Origin: Streptomyces mirabilis
GTDB lineage: Bacteria > Actinomycetota > Actinomycetes > Streptomycetales > Streptomycetaceae
DNA length: 64,000 nucleotides
Direction: 5' to 3'
Assembly (NCBI RefSeq): GCF_039503195.1
Contig: NZ_JBCJKP010000001.1
Coordinates: 2,418,001-2,482,000, forward strand
Notes under the pieces: generated by a model
Told to the model about the DNA's origin: nothing
Database searches by the model: none
The model's input: only the letters and a program-made list of their open reading frames with translations
Made by a program: the position numbers and the translations under genes
Shown: positions 18,514 through 27,120 of the stretch, in pieces
Layout of the letters: every line of letters starts with the position of its first letter
Numbering within the stretch: the first letter of the stretch is position 1

Positions 18514-19374
18514 TCACCGCGTGCTCACCGGCCGGATTCCCTCGGTGATCCGGTCCATGTCGGTGAGCGGCGGCCCGTCCGCACCCGCGTCGAACACGAA
18601 GCGGACGATGACGAGGGCCCGGGAGCCCACGCCGGAGGGGAACGCCAGCGATTCGACGTACCCCCCGGGTCCCACCCCCGTCTTCACCCGCCAGCGCACG
18701 AGGTATCCGACGCTGCCCGCGACGGCGACCGGACTCGCCCGCAGCTGCCGGTGGGACGTGATGCCGTGGAAGGGCCGGTTGTCGAGGAGGTCGCGGTCGT
18801 ACGCGGTGCTCGCGGCGTCCGCGATGTCGTGCTCGGCGAGGGCCTTCGGGGACCTCTCGTCGTTCGCGGTGACGGTGCGCGAGACGACCCGCCCGTGCCG
18901 GCACAGGCCGGGGTCGCCCGGACAGTCGTAGGTGCCGGGGGTGGTCATCATGACGTCCTCCTCGGCGACGTCCCGGGCGCGGACCCAGCCGTCGAACAGC
19001 GGCAGGGCGATGCCGTTGAGCTCGTCCACGACGACGGACGGGTCGCCGGAGGACGGGCCGGCCGGGGAGCCGGCGGTCCGTCCGGGTGCGGCGGGCGGGG
19101 TGGTCCGTGTCGCCGCGGTGCCCCCGCCGCCGCCCTCCCGGCCGAGCACGAAGGCGCCCGTGACGATCGAGGCGACCAGGACGACTCCGGCGGTGACGAG
19201 CGCCACGGCCTTGGCACGGCGGGAGCCGCCGCCGACGGGTCGCGGCGGTGCCAGGGGCACCTGGAGTGCCTCGGGTCCTCGCCGGTGGTCCGTCCAGGCG
19301 GCGCCGTCCCACCAGCGCTCGACGAGCGGGTGCGAGGGGTCGCGGTACCAGCCGGGCGGAGGCGTCATGCTCAT
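18514..19374 (-). CDS. DUF2510 domain membrane protein
   Basis: A 286-aa protein. The N terminus (PPPGWYRDPSHPLVERWWDGAAWTDHR) is the DUF2510 motif. One membrane helix follows (VALVTAGVVLVASIVTGAFVLG), then an extracytoplasmic domain of about 200 residues with a Cys pair (YDCPGDPGLCRHG). Role unknown; DUF2510 marks many actinobacterial membrane proteins. The first ATG (MSMTPPPGW) or the second, two codons later, may be used. Confidence 0.85.
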   Translation of the reverse strand: MSMTPPPGWYRDPSHPLVERWWDGAAWTDHRRGPEALQVPLAPPRPVGGGSRRAKAVALVTAGVVLVASIVTGAFVLGREGGGGGTAATRTTPPAAPGRTAGSPAGPSSGDPSVVVDELNGIALPLFDGWVRARDVAEEDVMMTTPGTYDCPGDPGLCRHGRVVSRTVTANDERSPKALAEHDIADAASTAYDRDLLDNRPFHGITSHRQLRASPVAVAGSVGYLVRWRVKTGVGPGGYVESLAFPSGVGSRALVIVRFVFDAGADGPPLTDMDRITEGIRPVSTR

Positions 19375-19402
19375 TCCGGCACTCTAGGGCGCGCCCCGAA
19401 CG

Positions 19403-20683
19403 TCAGTACACGGGTGTTCCGTACACGGTGTCCATCTGGTCGGGTACGACCGAACCGTCGTCCCTGAGGACGGGTTCCGCGCCCCCGCCGGTCGCGTGGT
19501 AGGCGCTGGTCGCGCACGGATACGGCTCGGGCCTGCGCGGCAGCGGCTCGATGAACATCGGGTTGATCACCCAGCGGCCGTCGGCGTCGTCGTACGCGCG
19601 GCACATGAGTTCGCTCTTGTTGCGGTTGAGGACGAGGTGGGCTCCGGTGGCGTCCCCGACGAAGGTCACATCGGTGTCGGCGTCGCCGGCCGCGAGCGCG
19701 GTGCGGTGGCGCGGGTCCTGCCGCTGCCAGGCCGCGGCGCCGTGGACGCCGTAGATCTCCTGGTTGATCCAGCAGCGCTTGCCGTCGACGTACGGGATGG
19801 CCTCGCCCCGGCTCGCCGGTACGCCGCCGCAGCCCTCGTTCCACGTGGTGATCCGGCCGCGCCGGTCGAGGACCGACCGGATGGCGATCGTGTGCCGGGC
19901 GTCGATGCCGACCCCCCGCGACCAGACCTCGGTGACCGGTTCGGCGCCCGCGGAGACGACGTAGACGTCGAATCCGGCCCTCTGGAGGGTACGGATCAGC
20001 TCGCGCTGCTGGTCGTAGTAGCGGACGTACGCCGGGACGGTGTGCGTGCCCAGGGTCCGCGTCGAGCCGAGGGGCGCGGCGAGTGCCTGCGCACGGACGC
20101 CGCGGGCGTACGAGGTCAGCTCGGCGACGGTGCGTCCGGCGAAGAGCTGGGGCACCCAGGCGTACTGAGGGACGGTGCGCCGGTGGTTCCAGGTGCCGGC
20201 GAAGGCGGCGGCGCCGCTCATGGTCCGGCCGTTCTCGCGGATCTCGAGGATCTCGTCGGCGCAGCGGGGCTCGGTCGAGGTGGGGAGGGGTCCGCCCGCG
20301 GGTGTGGTGGTGCCGCAGGCGGCGGTCAGTGCCCGGTCCGCCGCGTCCGTGAGCCACCGGCTGGTGTCCCGCCAGTGCGCGGGGCGCAGGATCTTGTCGT
20401 GTCCCAGGGCCCAGACGAGGGTGACGTCGGTGACGTCGTTCTTGGTGACGGTGTTGTCCCAGTCGAAGGCGGCGACCGGGCGGCCCGCCGGGGGGATCGG
20501 CCCGGCGCAGGTGCCTCGCTCGTCGATCACCTGTTGCAGGTGGGCGCGGTTGTCGCCGTACCAACGCGCGGAAAGCCGCGGGCAGTCGGGACGGGTGCCG
20601 GAGGAGGCGGGTGGCGCGGCCGCCAGGGTGGCGGCCGCGACCAGGGCCCACGCGAAAGTGACACGAACGGATCGGTATCGCAT
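19403..20683 (-). CDS. Secreted HAD-family phosphatase
   Basis: A 426-aa protein with a signal peptide (MRYRSVRVTFAWALVAAATLAAAPPASS) and HAD motif I FDWDNTVTKND (Asp74 nucleophile, Asp76). Motif II-like VVSAGAEPVTEVW and motif III-like VGDATGAHLVLNRNKSE are present. Exported HAD phosphatases of this sort act on small phosphomonoesters such as phosphoserine, phosphocholine or phosphoethanolamine. It starts 24 bp after the SDR stop on the same strand, so it may be the last gene of the glnA4-like operon. I infer that it may release an amine or alcohol outside the cell for that pathway. An ATG at 20698 would add MYARS. Confidence 0.75.
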   Translation of the reverse strand: MRYRSVRVTFAWALVAAATLAAAPPASSGTRPDCPRLSARWYGDNRAHLQQVIDERGTCAGPIPPAGRPVAAFDWDNTVTKNDVTDVTLVWALGHDKILRPAHWRDTSRWLTDAADRALTAACGTTTPAGGPLPTSTEPRCADEILEIRENGRTMSGAAAFAGTWNHRRTVPQYAWVPQLFAGRTVAELTSYARGVRAQALAAPLGSTRTLGTHTVPAYVRYYDQQRELIRTLQRAGFDVYVVSAGAEPVTEVWSRGVGIDARHTIAIRSVLDRRGRITTWNEGCGGVPASRGEAIPYVDGKRCWINQEIYGVHGAAAWQRQDPRHRTALAAGDADTDVTFVGDATGAHLVLNRNKSELMCRAYDDADGRWVINPMFIEPLPRRPEPYPCATSAYHATGGGAEPVLRDDGSVVPDQMDTVYGTPVY

Positions 20684-20707
20684 GGAACGTGCATACACCG
20701 GGGCGAT

Positions 20708-21544
20708 CTACAGGGGTGTGACGTACGCGCCCGAGATCCCCCCGTCCACCAGGAAGTCGGAGGCGTTCACGAAGGAGGAGTCGTCGCTGGCGAGGAAGGC
20801 GACCGCCGCGGCGATCTCCTCGGCCTCGGCGAACCGGCCGACGGGGATGTGGACGAGTCGGCGTGCGGCCCGCTCGGGGTCCTTGGCGAACAGTTCCTGG
20901 AGCAGCGGGGTGTTGACCGGTCCCGGGCACAGGGCGTTGACGCGGATGCCCTCGCGGGCGAACTGGACGCCCAGTTCACGGGACATGGCCAGCACACCGC
21001 CCTTGGAGGCCGTGTACGAGATCTGCGAGGTGGCCGCGCCCATCCGGGCCACGAAGGACGCCGTGTTGATGATGGAGCCCTTGCCCTGGCGCCGCATGTA
21101 GGGGATCGCGGCCTTGCAGCACAGGTAGACGGAGGTGAGGTTGACCTCCTGGACGCGCTTCCAGGCCTCCAGGCCGGTTTCCAGGATGGAGTCGTCGTCG
21201 GGCGGCGAGATGCCCGCGTTGTTGAAGGCGATGTCGACGGAGCCGTAGGTGTCGAACGCCGTCTTGAACAGCGCCTCGACCTGCTCGGGGTCGGTGACGT
21301 CGACCTTGACGAAGATCCCGCCGACCTCGTCGGCCGCGGCCTTGCCGCGGGCGTCGTCGACGTCGCCGCAGACGACGTGGGCGCCCTCGGAGGCGAGCCG
21401 ACGGGCGGTGGCGAGACCGATGCCGCTGCCGGCGCCGGTGATGACGGCGGTACGGCCGACGAGGCGGCGGCAGATGATTCCTTCGGCGTCCGCGGTGGCT
21501 TCGGTGCCTGCGGTGCCTGCGGTGCCTGCGGTGGCTTCGGTCAC
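20708..21544 (-). CDS. Short-chain dehydrogenase/reductase
   Basis: A 278-aa SDR. It has the NAD(P)-binding TGAGSGIG motif near residue 37, NNAG, catalytic SYTASKGG (YxxxK) and NALCPGPVNTPL. The C-terminal NASDFLVDGGISGAYV matches the classical family. The N terminus has an odd repeat-derived tail (TEATAGTAGTAGTEATAD) from a 9-bp microsatellite. Starts at a GTG overlapping the TGA of the aldehyde dehydrogenase (GTGA), so translation is coupled. I infer a dehydrogenase step in the glnA4-like amine pathway, oxidising an alcohol or reducing an aldehyde. Confidence 0.9.
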   Translation of the reverse strand: MTEATAGTAGTAGTEATADAEGIICRRLVGRTAVITGAGSGIGLATARRLASEGAHVVCGDVDDARGKAAADEVGGIFVKVDVTDPEQVEALFKTAFDTYGSVDIAFNNAGISPPDDDSILETGLEAWKRVQEVNLTSVYLCCKAAIPYMRRQGKGSIINTASFVARMGAATSQISYTASKGGVLAMSRELGVQFAREGIRVNALCPGPVNTPLLQELFAKDPERAARRLVHIPVGRFAEAEEIAAAVAFLASDDSSFVNASDFLVDGGISGAYVTPL

Positions 21545-22935
21545 TGTGCGGGGCCCTCCGTGCTGATGAAGACGTTCTTGGTTTCGGTGAAGGCGGTGAG
21601 CGCGTCCGGGCCGAGTTCGCGGCCGATCCCCGACTGCTTGAAGCCGCCGAAGGGGGTCCAGTAGCGGACGCTGGAGTGGGAGTTGACGGACAGGTTCCCG
21701 GCGCGGACGGCCTGCGAGACGCGCAGGGCGCGGCCGACGTCACGGGTCCAGATGGAGCCGGAGAGGCCGTACTCGGTGGCGTTGGCGAGCCGGATCGCGT
21801 CCGCCTCGTCCTCGAAGGGCAGGACGACGGCGACGGGGCCGAAGACCTCCTCGACGGCCACCCGCGCGTGGGGCTCGACGCCGGTGAGGACGGTGGGCGG
21901 GAACCAGAAGCCGGGGCCTTCGGGGGCCTTGCCCCGGATACCGGGGGTGTCGACGGGGACGTACGAGCGCACACGCTCCAGCTGCACCCGGGAGATCAGC
22001 GGGCCCATCTGCGTCTGCTCGTCGGAGGGGTCGCCGACGACGACGGACTCGATCGCCGGGGCGAGGAGGTCGACGAAGCGGTCGTAGGCCGAGCGCTGGA
22101 CGAGGATGCGGGTGCGGGCGCAGCAGTCCTGGCCCGAGTTGTCGAGGAAGGCCATCGGAGCCGCTGCGGCGGCGGCCTCGATGTCCGCGTCGGCGAAGAC
22201 GATGTTGGGGCTCTTGCCGCCGAGTTCGAGGGTGACGCGCTTGAGCAGGGCCGAGCCCTTCGCCAACACCTGTTTGCCCACGGCCGTTGACCCGGTGAAC
22301 ACGATCTTCGCGACGCCGGGGTGCTCGACGAGCGCGTTGCCCGCGACCGGGCCGTGGCCGGGAAGCACCTGGAACAGCCCCTCGGGCAGACCGGCCTCCA
22401 GAGCCAGCTCGGCCAGTCGGAGCGCCGTCAAGGGGGTCGTCTCGGCGGGCTTGAGGATGACCGCGTTCCCGGCCGCGAGCGCCGGGGCGGTGCCCCAGGC
22501 GGCGATCGGCATCGGGAAGTTCCACGGCGCGATGACGCCCACGACGCCGAGCGGTTCGAGGATGGTCACGTCGAGGCCGCCCGGAACCGGGATCTGGCGG
22601 CCGGTGAGCCGCTCCACTCCCCCGGCCGCGTAGTCGAGCAGGTCTCGTACGTTGCCCGCCTCCCAGCGCGCGTTGCCGACCGTGTGCCCTGCCTCGCGCA
22701 CCTCCAGCAGTGCGAGTTCCTCCAGGTGTCCGTCGACGGCGGCCGCGAAGCGGCGCAGCAGGCGGGCGCGGTCGGCGGGCGGGAGAGCCGCCCACTTCAC
22801 CTGGGCCCGCGCGGCGCGTACGACGGCGGCGTCCACGTCGGCCGCGGTGGCGGCCGGGACGGTGGCGAGGACCTCCTCGGTGGCCGGGTCGAGTACCTGG
22901 AGATCGAGCTCGTTCGACAAGGAAGGACCTCTCAC
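21541..22935 (-). CDS. Aldehyde dehydrogenase family protein
   Basis: A 464-aa NAD(P)-dependent aldehyde dehydrogenase. It has the Rossmann segment (WNFPMPIAAWGTAPALAAGNAVILKPAETTP), GSTAVGKQV, the catalytic Glu in LELGGKSPNIVF, catalytic Cys in GQDCCARTRILV, and EEVFGPVAVVLPF. Its ATG overlaps the stop of the glutamine-synthetase-like gene, and its stop overlaps the SDR start. In gamma-glutamyl amine pathways such a dehydrogenase oxidises the gamma-glutamyl aldehyde made after deamination or alcohol oxidation. I infer that role here. Confidence 0.92.
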   Translation of the reverse strand: MRGPSLSNELDLQVLDPATEEVLATVPAATAADVDAAVVRAARAQVKWAALPPADRARLLRRFAAAVDGHLEELALLEVREAGHTVGNARWEAGNVRDLLDYAAGGVERLTGRQIPVPGGLDVTILEPLGVVGVIAPWNFPMPIAAWGTAPALAAGNAVILKPAETTPLTALRLAELALEAGLPEGLFQVLPGHGPVAGNALVEHPGVAKIVFTGSTAVGKQVLAKGSALLKRVTLELGGKSPNIVFADADIEAAAAAAPMAFLDNSGQDCCARTRILVQRSAYDRFVDLLAPAIESVVVGDPSDEQTQMGPLISRVQLERVRSYVPVDTPGIRGKAPEGPGFWFPPTVLTGVEPHARVAVEEVFGPVAVVLPFEDEADAIRLANATEYGLSGSIWTRDVGRALRVSQAVRAGNLSVNSHSSVRYWTPFGGFKQSGIGRELGPDALTAFTETKNVFISTEGPAQ

Positions 22936-24302
22936 ATGCGTTCGAAGGAGCGGCGCAGCTCCCAGTCGGTCACCGCGGCGTCGAAGGCCTCCAGTTCGAC
23001 GCGGGCCATGTTGCGGTAGTGCGCGACCACCTCGTCACCGAAGGCGGCCTTGGCGATGGGGCTGTTCTCCCAGAGCTCGGCGGCCTCGCGCAGGGTGGTG
23101 GGCACGTGCGCGTACTCGGCGGTGTACGCGTTGCCCGCGCACGGCTCCGGCAGCTCCAGCTTCTGTTCGATGCCGTACAGGCCGGCCGCGACGAGCCCGG
23201 CCACGGCCAGGTGCGGATTGACGTCACCGCCGGGCAGCCGGTTCTCGAAGCGCATCGAGCGGCCGTGGCCGACGACGCGGAGCGAACAGGTGCGGTTGTC
23301 GTATCCCCAGGCGACGGCGGTCGGCGCGAAAGAGCCGGGCTGGAAGCGCTTGTAGGAGTTGATGTTGGGCGCGTAGAGCAGCGAGAAGTCGCGCAGGGCC
23401 GCCAGCTGCCCGGCGAGGAAGTGCCGCATGACCTCGGACATGCCGCCCGGGTCCTGCGCCGAGCCGGCCATCACGTTCGTGCCGTTCGCGTCCGTGAGCG
23501 AGAGGTGGATGTGACAGGAGTTGCCCTCACGCTCGTTGTACTTGGCCATGAAGGTGAGCGAGACGCCCTCCTGGGAGGCGATCTCCTTGGCTCCGGTCTT
23601 GTAGATGGCGTGCTGGTCGCAGGTGACGAGGGCCTCGTCGTACTTGAAGGCGATCTCGTGCTGGCCGGGGTTGCACTCGCCCTTGGCGGACTCGACGGTC
23701 AGCCCCGCGGCCTGCATCTCGTTGCGGATGCGGCGCAGCAGCGGCTCGATGCGCCCGGTGCCGAGGACCGAGTAGTCGATGTTGTACTGATTGGCCGGGG
23801 TGAGCCCCTTGTAGCCCGCGTCCCAGGCCTGCTCGTAGGTGTCCTTGAAGACGATGAACTCGAGCTCGGTGCCGACCTGGGCGGTGTAGCCGAGTTCGGC
23901 GAGGCGGTCGAGCTGGCGGCGCAGGATCTGGCGGGGCGCGGCCACGACCGGGGAGCCGTCGTTCCAGGCGAGGTCGGCGACGAGCAGGGCGGTGCCCTCG
24001 TTCCACGGCACCCGCCGTAGGGTGCTGAGATCGGGGCGCATGGCGAAGTCGCCGTAGCCCCGGTCCCAGGAGGACATGACGTATCCGTCGACCGTGTTCA
24101 TCTCGGTGTCGACGGCGAGGAGGTAGTTGCAGCCCTCCGTGCCGTGCTCGAGGACCTCGTCGAGGAAGAAGCGCGCGGCGAACCGCTTGCCCTGGAGCCG
24201 CCCCTGCATGTCGGGGAAGGCCAGGACGACGGTGTCGATCTCGCCGCCCGCGACGAGGGCGTGCAGCTCCTCGACGGCGAGCGGGGGTGTGCGGTCTGCC
24301 AC
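22932..24302 (-). CDS. glnA4: Glutamine synthetase-like gamma-glutamyl-amine ligase (GlnA4-like)
   Basis: A 456-aa enzyme of the glutamine synthetase fold. ATP- and glutamate-binding landmarks are GTELEFIVF, GECNPGQHEIAF, CHIHLSL, NSYKRFQPGSFAPTA and MRFENRLPGGDVNPHL. It lacks the adenylylation Tyr motif of GlnA. In Streptomyces coelicolor, GlnA4 ligates ethanolamine to glutamate and GlnA3 handles polyamines. Gene context (downstream aldehyde dehydrogenase, divergent FadR-type regulator, PuuD-like hydrolase) is as I recall for glnA4. I therefore favour ethanolamine, with polyamines as the alternative. First gene of an overlapping operon. Confidence 0.85.
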   Translation of the reverse strand: MADRTPPLAVEELHALVAGGEIDTVVLAFPDMQGRLQGKRFAARFFLDEVLEHGTEGCNYLLAVDTEMNTVDGYVMSSWDRGYGDFAMRPDLSTLRRVPWNEGTALLVADLAWNDGSPVVAAPRQILRRQLDRLAELGYTAQVGTELEFIVFKDTYEQAWDAGYKGLTPANQYNIDYSVLGTGRIEPLLRRIRNEMQAAGLTVESAKGECNPGQHEIAFKYDEALVTCDQHAIYKTGAKEIASQEGVSLTFMAKYNEREGNSCHIHLSLTDANGTNVMAGSAQDPGGMSEVMRHFLAGQLAALRDFSLLYAPNINSYKRFQPGSFAPTAVAWGYDNRTCSLRVVGHGRSMRFENRLPGGDVNPHLAVAGLVAAGLYGIEQKLELPEPCAGNAYTAEYAHVPTTLREAAELWENSPIAKAAFGDEVVAHYRNMARVELEAFDAAVTDWELRRSFERM

Positions 24303-24379
24303 CGGAAAAGCCTCCTTGGGTCAGCCGAGAGCCATAAGGTATTGCCGAGAACCATTGCTTGGGAAGGGGGCACGACCAG

Positions 24380-25117
24380 ATGACGCGGGCGGAAGCCGAC
24401 GGTGGTGTGGACGACCGACTGACGCCGGTGCTGCGGCCGGTGCGGGCGGGCAACGGTTTCGAGGAGGCACTGGAGCAGATCCTCCAGGTGGTCAGGCTGG
24501 GGCTGGTGCCCGGCGGCGGACGGCTGCCCGCGGAGCGGGAGCTGGCGGAGCGGCTGGGGATCAGCCGGGTGACGCTGCGCGAGGTGCTGAAGGTGCTCCA
24601 GGACCAGGGTCTTGTCGCGTCGCGGCGCGGACGGTACGGCGGCACGTTCGTGGTGCCGAGGGCCGAGACCCCCGGCGAGGACGAGCTGCGGCGCCGGTTC
24701 GCCGAGGTCGACATCGAAGACGTCCTGCGTTTCCGTGAGGTGCTGGAGGTGGGGGCGGCGGGGCTGTGCGCGACGCACGGGCTCTCCCCGGAGCAGGCCG
24801 AGCGGCTGCGCGAGGCGCTGGCCCGCACCCACGAGGCGCCGCTGGCGGACTACCGGCGCCTGGACACCCTGCTCCACCTCACCCTCGCCGAGCTGAGCGG
24901 TTCGCCGTCGCTGACGGCCCAGTACGCGGCCGTCCGCGCCTCCGTCAACGACCTGCTCGACTGCATTCCCCTCCTGGTCCGCAACCTGGAGCACTCCCAG
25001 CGCCAGCACACCGCGCTGGTCGAGGCGGTACTCGACGGGGACGCGGACGGGGCGCGGGAGATGATGCGGGAGCACTGCGCGGGGACGGCGGCGCTGCTGC
25101 GGGGCTTCCTGGCGTGA
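24380..25117 (+). CDS. FadR-type GntR regulator
   Basis: A 245-aa regulator. Winged helix at about 30-85: GGGRLPAERELAERLGISRVTLREVLKVLQDQGLVASRRGRYGGTFV. The C-terminal helical FCD effector domain follows (DVLRFREVLEVGAAGLCA, HLTLAELSGSPSL, HTALVEAVLDGDADGAREMMREH), with metal/ligand-binding His. Divergent from the glnA4-like operon with about 77 bp between, so it probably represses that operon and itself until an amine or gamma-glutamyl product is present. A TTG at 24359 is an alternative start. Confidence 0.88.
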   Translation: MTRAEADGGVDDRLTPVLRPVRAGNGFEEALEQILQVVRLGLVPGGGRLPAERELAERLGISRVTLREVLKVLQDQGLVASRRGRYGGTFVVPRAETPGEDELRRRFAEVDIEDVLRFREVLEVGAAGLCATHGLSPEQAERLREALARTHEAPLADYRRLDTLLHLTLAELSGSPSLTAQYAAVRASVNDLLDCIPLLVRNLEHSQRQHTALVEAVLDGDADGAREMMREHCAGTAALLRGFLA

Positions 25118-25188
25118 GCCCTCTGCCGGTACCGTACAAAGACTTCAAAGGTATGACTGCATTCCATTGAATCCCCAAGGAGCGCGGC

Positions 25189-25905
25189 GTGGGCGGTACG
25201 GACGGCGTGGGCGGTGCGAGCGGCGTGGGCAGACCGCTGATCGGCGTGAGTACGTATCTGGAGGCCGGGGCGCGCTGGGGGGTGTGGGAGCTGGAGGCCG
25301 CTCTGCTGCCGGCCGGCTATCCGCGGCTCGTCCAGGCGGCGGGAGGTCTCGCCGCGATGCTGCCGCCGGACGACCCCTCCCACGCCGCGTCGACCGTCGC
25401 CCGTCTCGACGGCCTCGTGATCGCGGGCGGCCCCGATGTCGACCCGGTCCACTACGGCGCCGAGCGCTCCCCGCGGACCGGTCCGCCGGCCGCCGCCCGC
25501 GACGCCTGGGAACTCGCCCTGATCGACGCCGCGTTGGCGATCGGCATCCCGCTCCTGGGCATCTGCCGGGGCATGCAGCTCCTCAACGTCGCCCTCGGCG
25601 GCACGCTCGTCCAGCACATCGACGGGCATGTGAAGGACGTCGGGGTCTTCGGGCGGCACGAGGTGACGCCGGTGACGGGGAGCCTGTACGGGGATGTCGT
25701 GCCGGAGACCTGCGCCGTGCCGACGTATCACCACCAGGCGGTCGAACGCCTCGGAGAGGGACTGACGGCCTCGGCGCACGCGCTCGACGGGACGGTGGAG
25801 GCGATCGAACTCCCCTCTTCCCGCTGGGTGTTGGGTGTGCAGTGGCATCCCGAGATGGGCGAGGACCTCAGGGTCATGCGGGCGTTGGTGCGAGCCGCTT
25901 CCTGA
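25189..25905 (+). CDS. Class I glutamine amidotransferase-like hydrolase (PuuD-type, peptidase C26)
   Basis: A 238-aa protein. Conserved GGPDVDPVHYG, nucleophile elbow GICRGMQLLN with Cys, and VQWHPE with His-Glu define the gamma-glutamyl hydrolase class that cleaves gamma-glutamyl-GABA in the Puu pathway. The GTG start has AAGGAG seven bases upstream; the N-terminal GGTDGVGGASGVG stretch is repeat-like. It lies 71 bp after the FadR-type regulator and probably removes glutamate in the last step of the gamma-glutamyl amine pathway. Its end overlaps the convergent phosphotransferase gene by 32 bp. Confidence 0.88.
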   Translation: MGGTDGVGGASGVGRPLIGVSTYLEAGARWGVWELEAALLPAGYPRLVQAAGGLAAMLPPDDPSHAASTVARLDGLVIAGGPDVDPVHYGAERSPRTGPPAAARDAWELALIDAALAIGIPLLGICRGMQLLNVALGGTLVQHIDGHVKDVGVFGRHEVTPVTGSLYGDVVPETCAVPTYHHQAVERLGEGLTASAHALDGTVEAIELPSSRWVLGVQWHPEMGEDLRVMRALVRAAS

Positions 25906-26839
25906 GCCAGCCGAGGGCGGCGGCGCCCTGGGCGTGCTGGAAGGCGCGCAGGGTCGGCAGTCCCGGGGGCGGTGGTTGCCGGGACTGCTGGACGAAGAAG
26001 CCGGCGAGGGCCGCCAGGGTGGCGGTGACGCCTTCCGGGTCGGCGTCGCGGCCCAGCGGGTGGGTGGAGAACACCTCTTCCGGGTCGGGGCCGCCCTGGG
26101 CGCGGACGCAGGGGAGCATCAGCAGCAGGTCGAACCACGGGGCGGCGCGCACGGCGTGCGGCCAGTCGACGAAGACGACCCCGCCGTCCTTCGTGAGCAG
26201 GACGTTGTCCGCGCGCAGGTCGGCGTGCGCGAGGGTGTCGCCGGTGGCGAACTCGGCCCACGGGGCGGAGAGTTCGGCCAGTTCGTGCAGGTGCGCCGCG
26301 ATCCACGGGTCGAGGCCCGCGCCCCCGGTGTCCCCGGAGTCGATGAGCCGCCGCCACCCCTGGAAGGCGTGGGCCAGGGACTGTGCGGCGGTCGGGGCGT
26401 CGAACGGTGCCGGCGTCAGGGCCCGACCCAACTCCTCGACGGCGTCGAGCACGCGTCTGAACTCGTCCTCCCGCCAGGGGACATGGGGCTGACGGCCCGC
26501 CACGTCCTCGAAGACGAGGGCGACCCAGGTGCCGTCGTCGTAGGTGCCGAGGAGCCTGGGGGCGGGGGTGTTCGGCGGGAGTGCGGAGGCGTTCCTCGCC
26601 TCCGTCCGGTGCAGGGAGGGGCTGTCGGGGTTCGTCTCTCCGCTGACCGCCTTCACGAACGCACGGCGGTGGTCCGTGGTGGTCACGCGGGCGGCAGCAC
26701 CGGGCGAGAAGCCGCCCTCCTGCGTGACGGCCGTCCGCACCGGCGCGCCGAGCACGTCCGCGACGGCGTCCCGGAGCGTGCGCGGGAGTTCTTCCCAGGG
26801 TGTGCGCAAGCCGGCGGCGGGCGGGGCGGTCGCAGTCAT
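25874..26839 (-). CDS. Aminoglycoside phosphotransferase (APH) family kinase
   Basis: A 321-aa protein of the APH/choline-kinase fold. Nucleotide-binding EGGFSPGAAARV and RRAFVKAV, Brenner's motif HADLRADNVLLT (catalytic Asp), and VFVDWPHAV (metal-binding Asp) are visible. Members phosphorylate antibiotics, sugars or amines; nothing here shows the substrate. The start MTATAPPAAG is chosen because AGGA precedes it; an ATG three codons upstream is possible. Its 3' end overlaps the end of the PuuD-like gene by 32 bp on the other strand. Confidence 0.85.
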   Translation of the reverse strand: MTATAPPAAGLRTPWEELPRTLRDAVADVLGAPVRTAVTQEGGFSPGAAARVTTTDHRRAFVKAVSGETNPDSPSLHRTEARNASALPPNTPAPRLLGTYDDGTWVALVFEDVAGRQPHVPWREDEFRRVLDAVEELGRALTPAPFDAPTAAQSLAHAFQGWRRLIDSGDTGGAGLDPWIAAHLHELAELSAPWAEFATGDTLAHADLRADNVLLTKDGGVVFVDWPHAVRAAPWFDLLLMLPCVRAQGGPDPEEVFSTHPLGRDADPEGVTATLAALAGFFVQQSRQPPPPGLPTLRAFQHAQGAAALGWLRKRLAPTPA

Positions 26840-26911
26840 GCCTGGCATCCTGCGGCGCCCCCGACCCCGCCCGCCACCGATTTCTCCTGGCCCCCCGCAT
26901 CGGCCGGCCCC

Positions 26912-27085
26912 CACCGGCCCGCGGCCGAGCGACCACAGCAGGGTAGGGATCCGGGGCGCGGGGAACTGGGCGACCGGCCTCCACCGGCCCGCGGCCGAAC
27001 GACTACAGCCGGGCAGGGATCCGGGGCGCAGCCCCGCCCAGGGGCGCGGGGAACTGCGCGACCAGCCCCCACCGGCCCGCGGCCG
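26912..27085. repeat. Tandem copies of a dispersed intergenic repeat
   Basis: CACCGGCCCGCGGCCGA begins at 26912, 26982 and 27070. Between copies lie GGGATCCGGGGCGC and GGGAACTGCGCGACCAGCC (full form 27041-27067, shorter form 26953-26979). Units are 70 and 88 bp, differing by an 18-bp internal block. The GGGGCGCGGGGAACTGCGCG core recurs at 2271 and in variant form at 50244 and 50312. The 280-bp gap around it has no gene. Confidence 0.7.
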
Positions 27086-27120
27086 ACACACTCACCGCGC
27101 AGCCCCCCGGTGGCGGTGAC

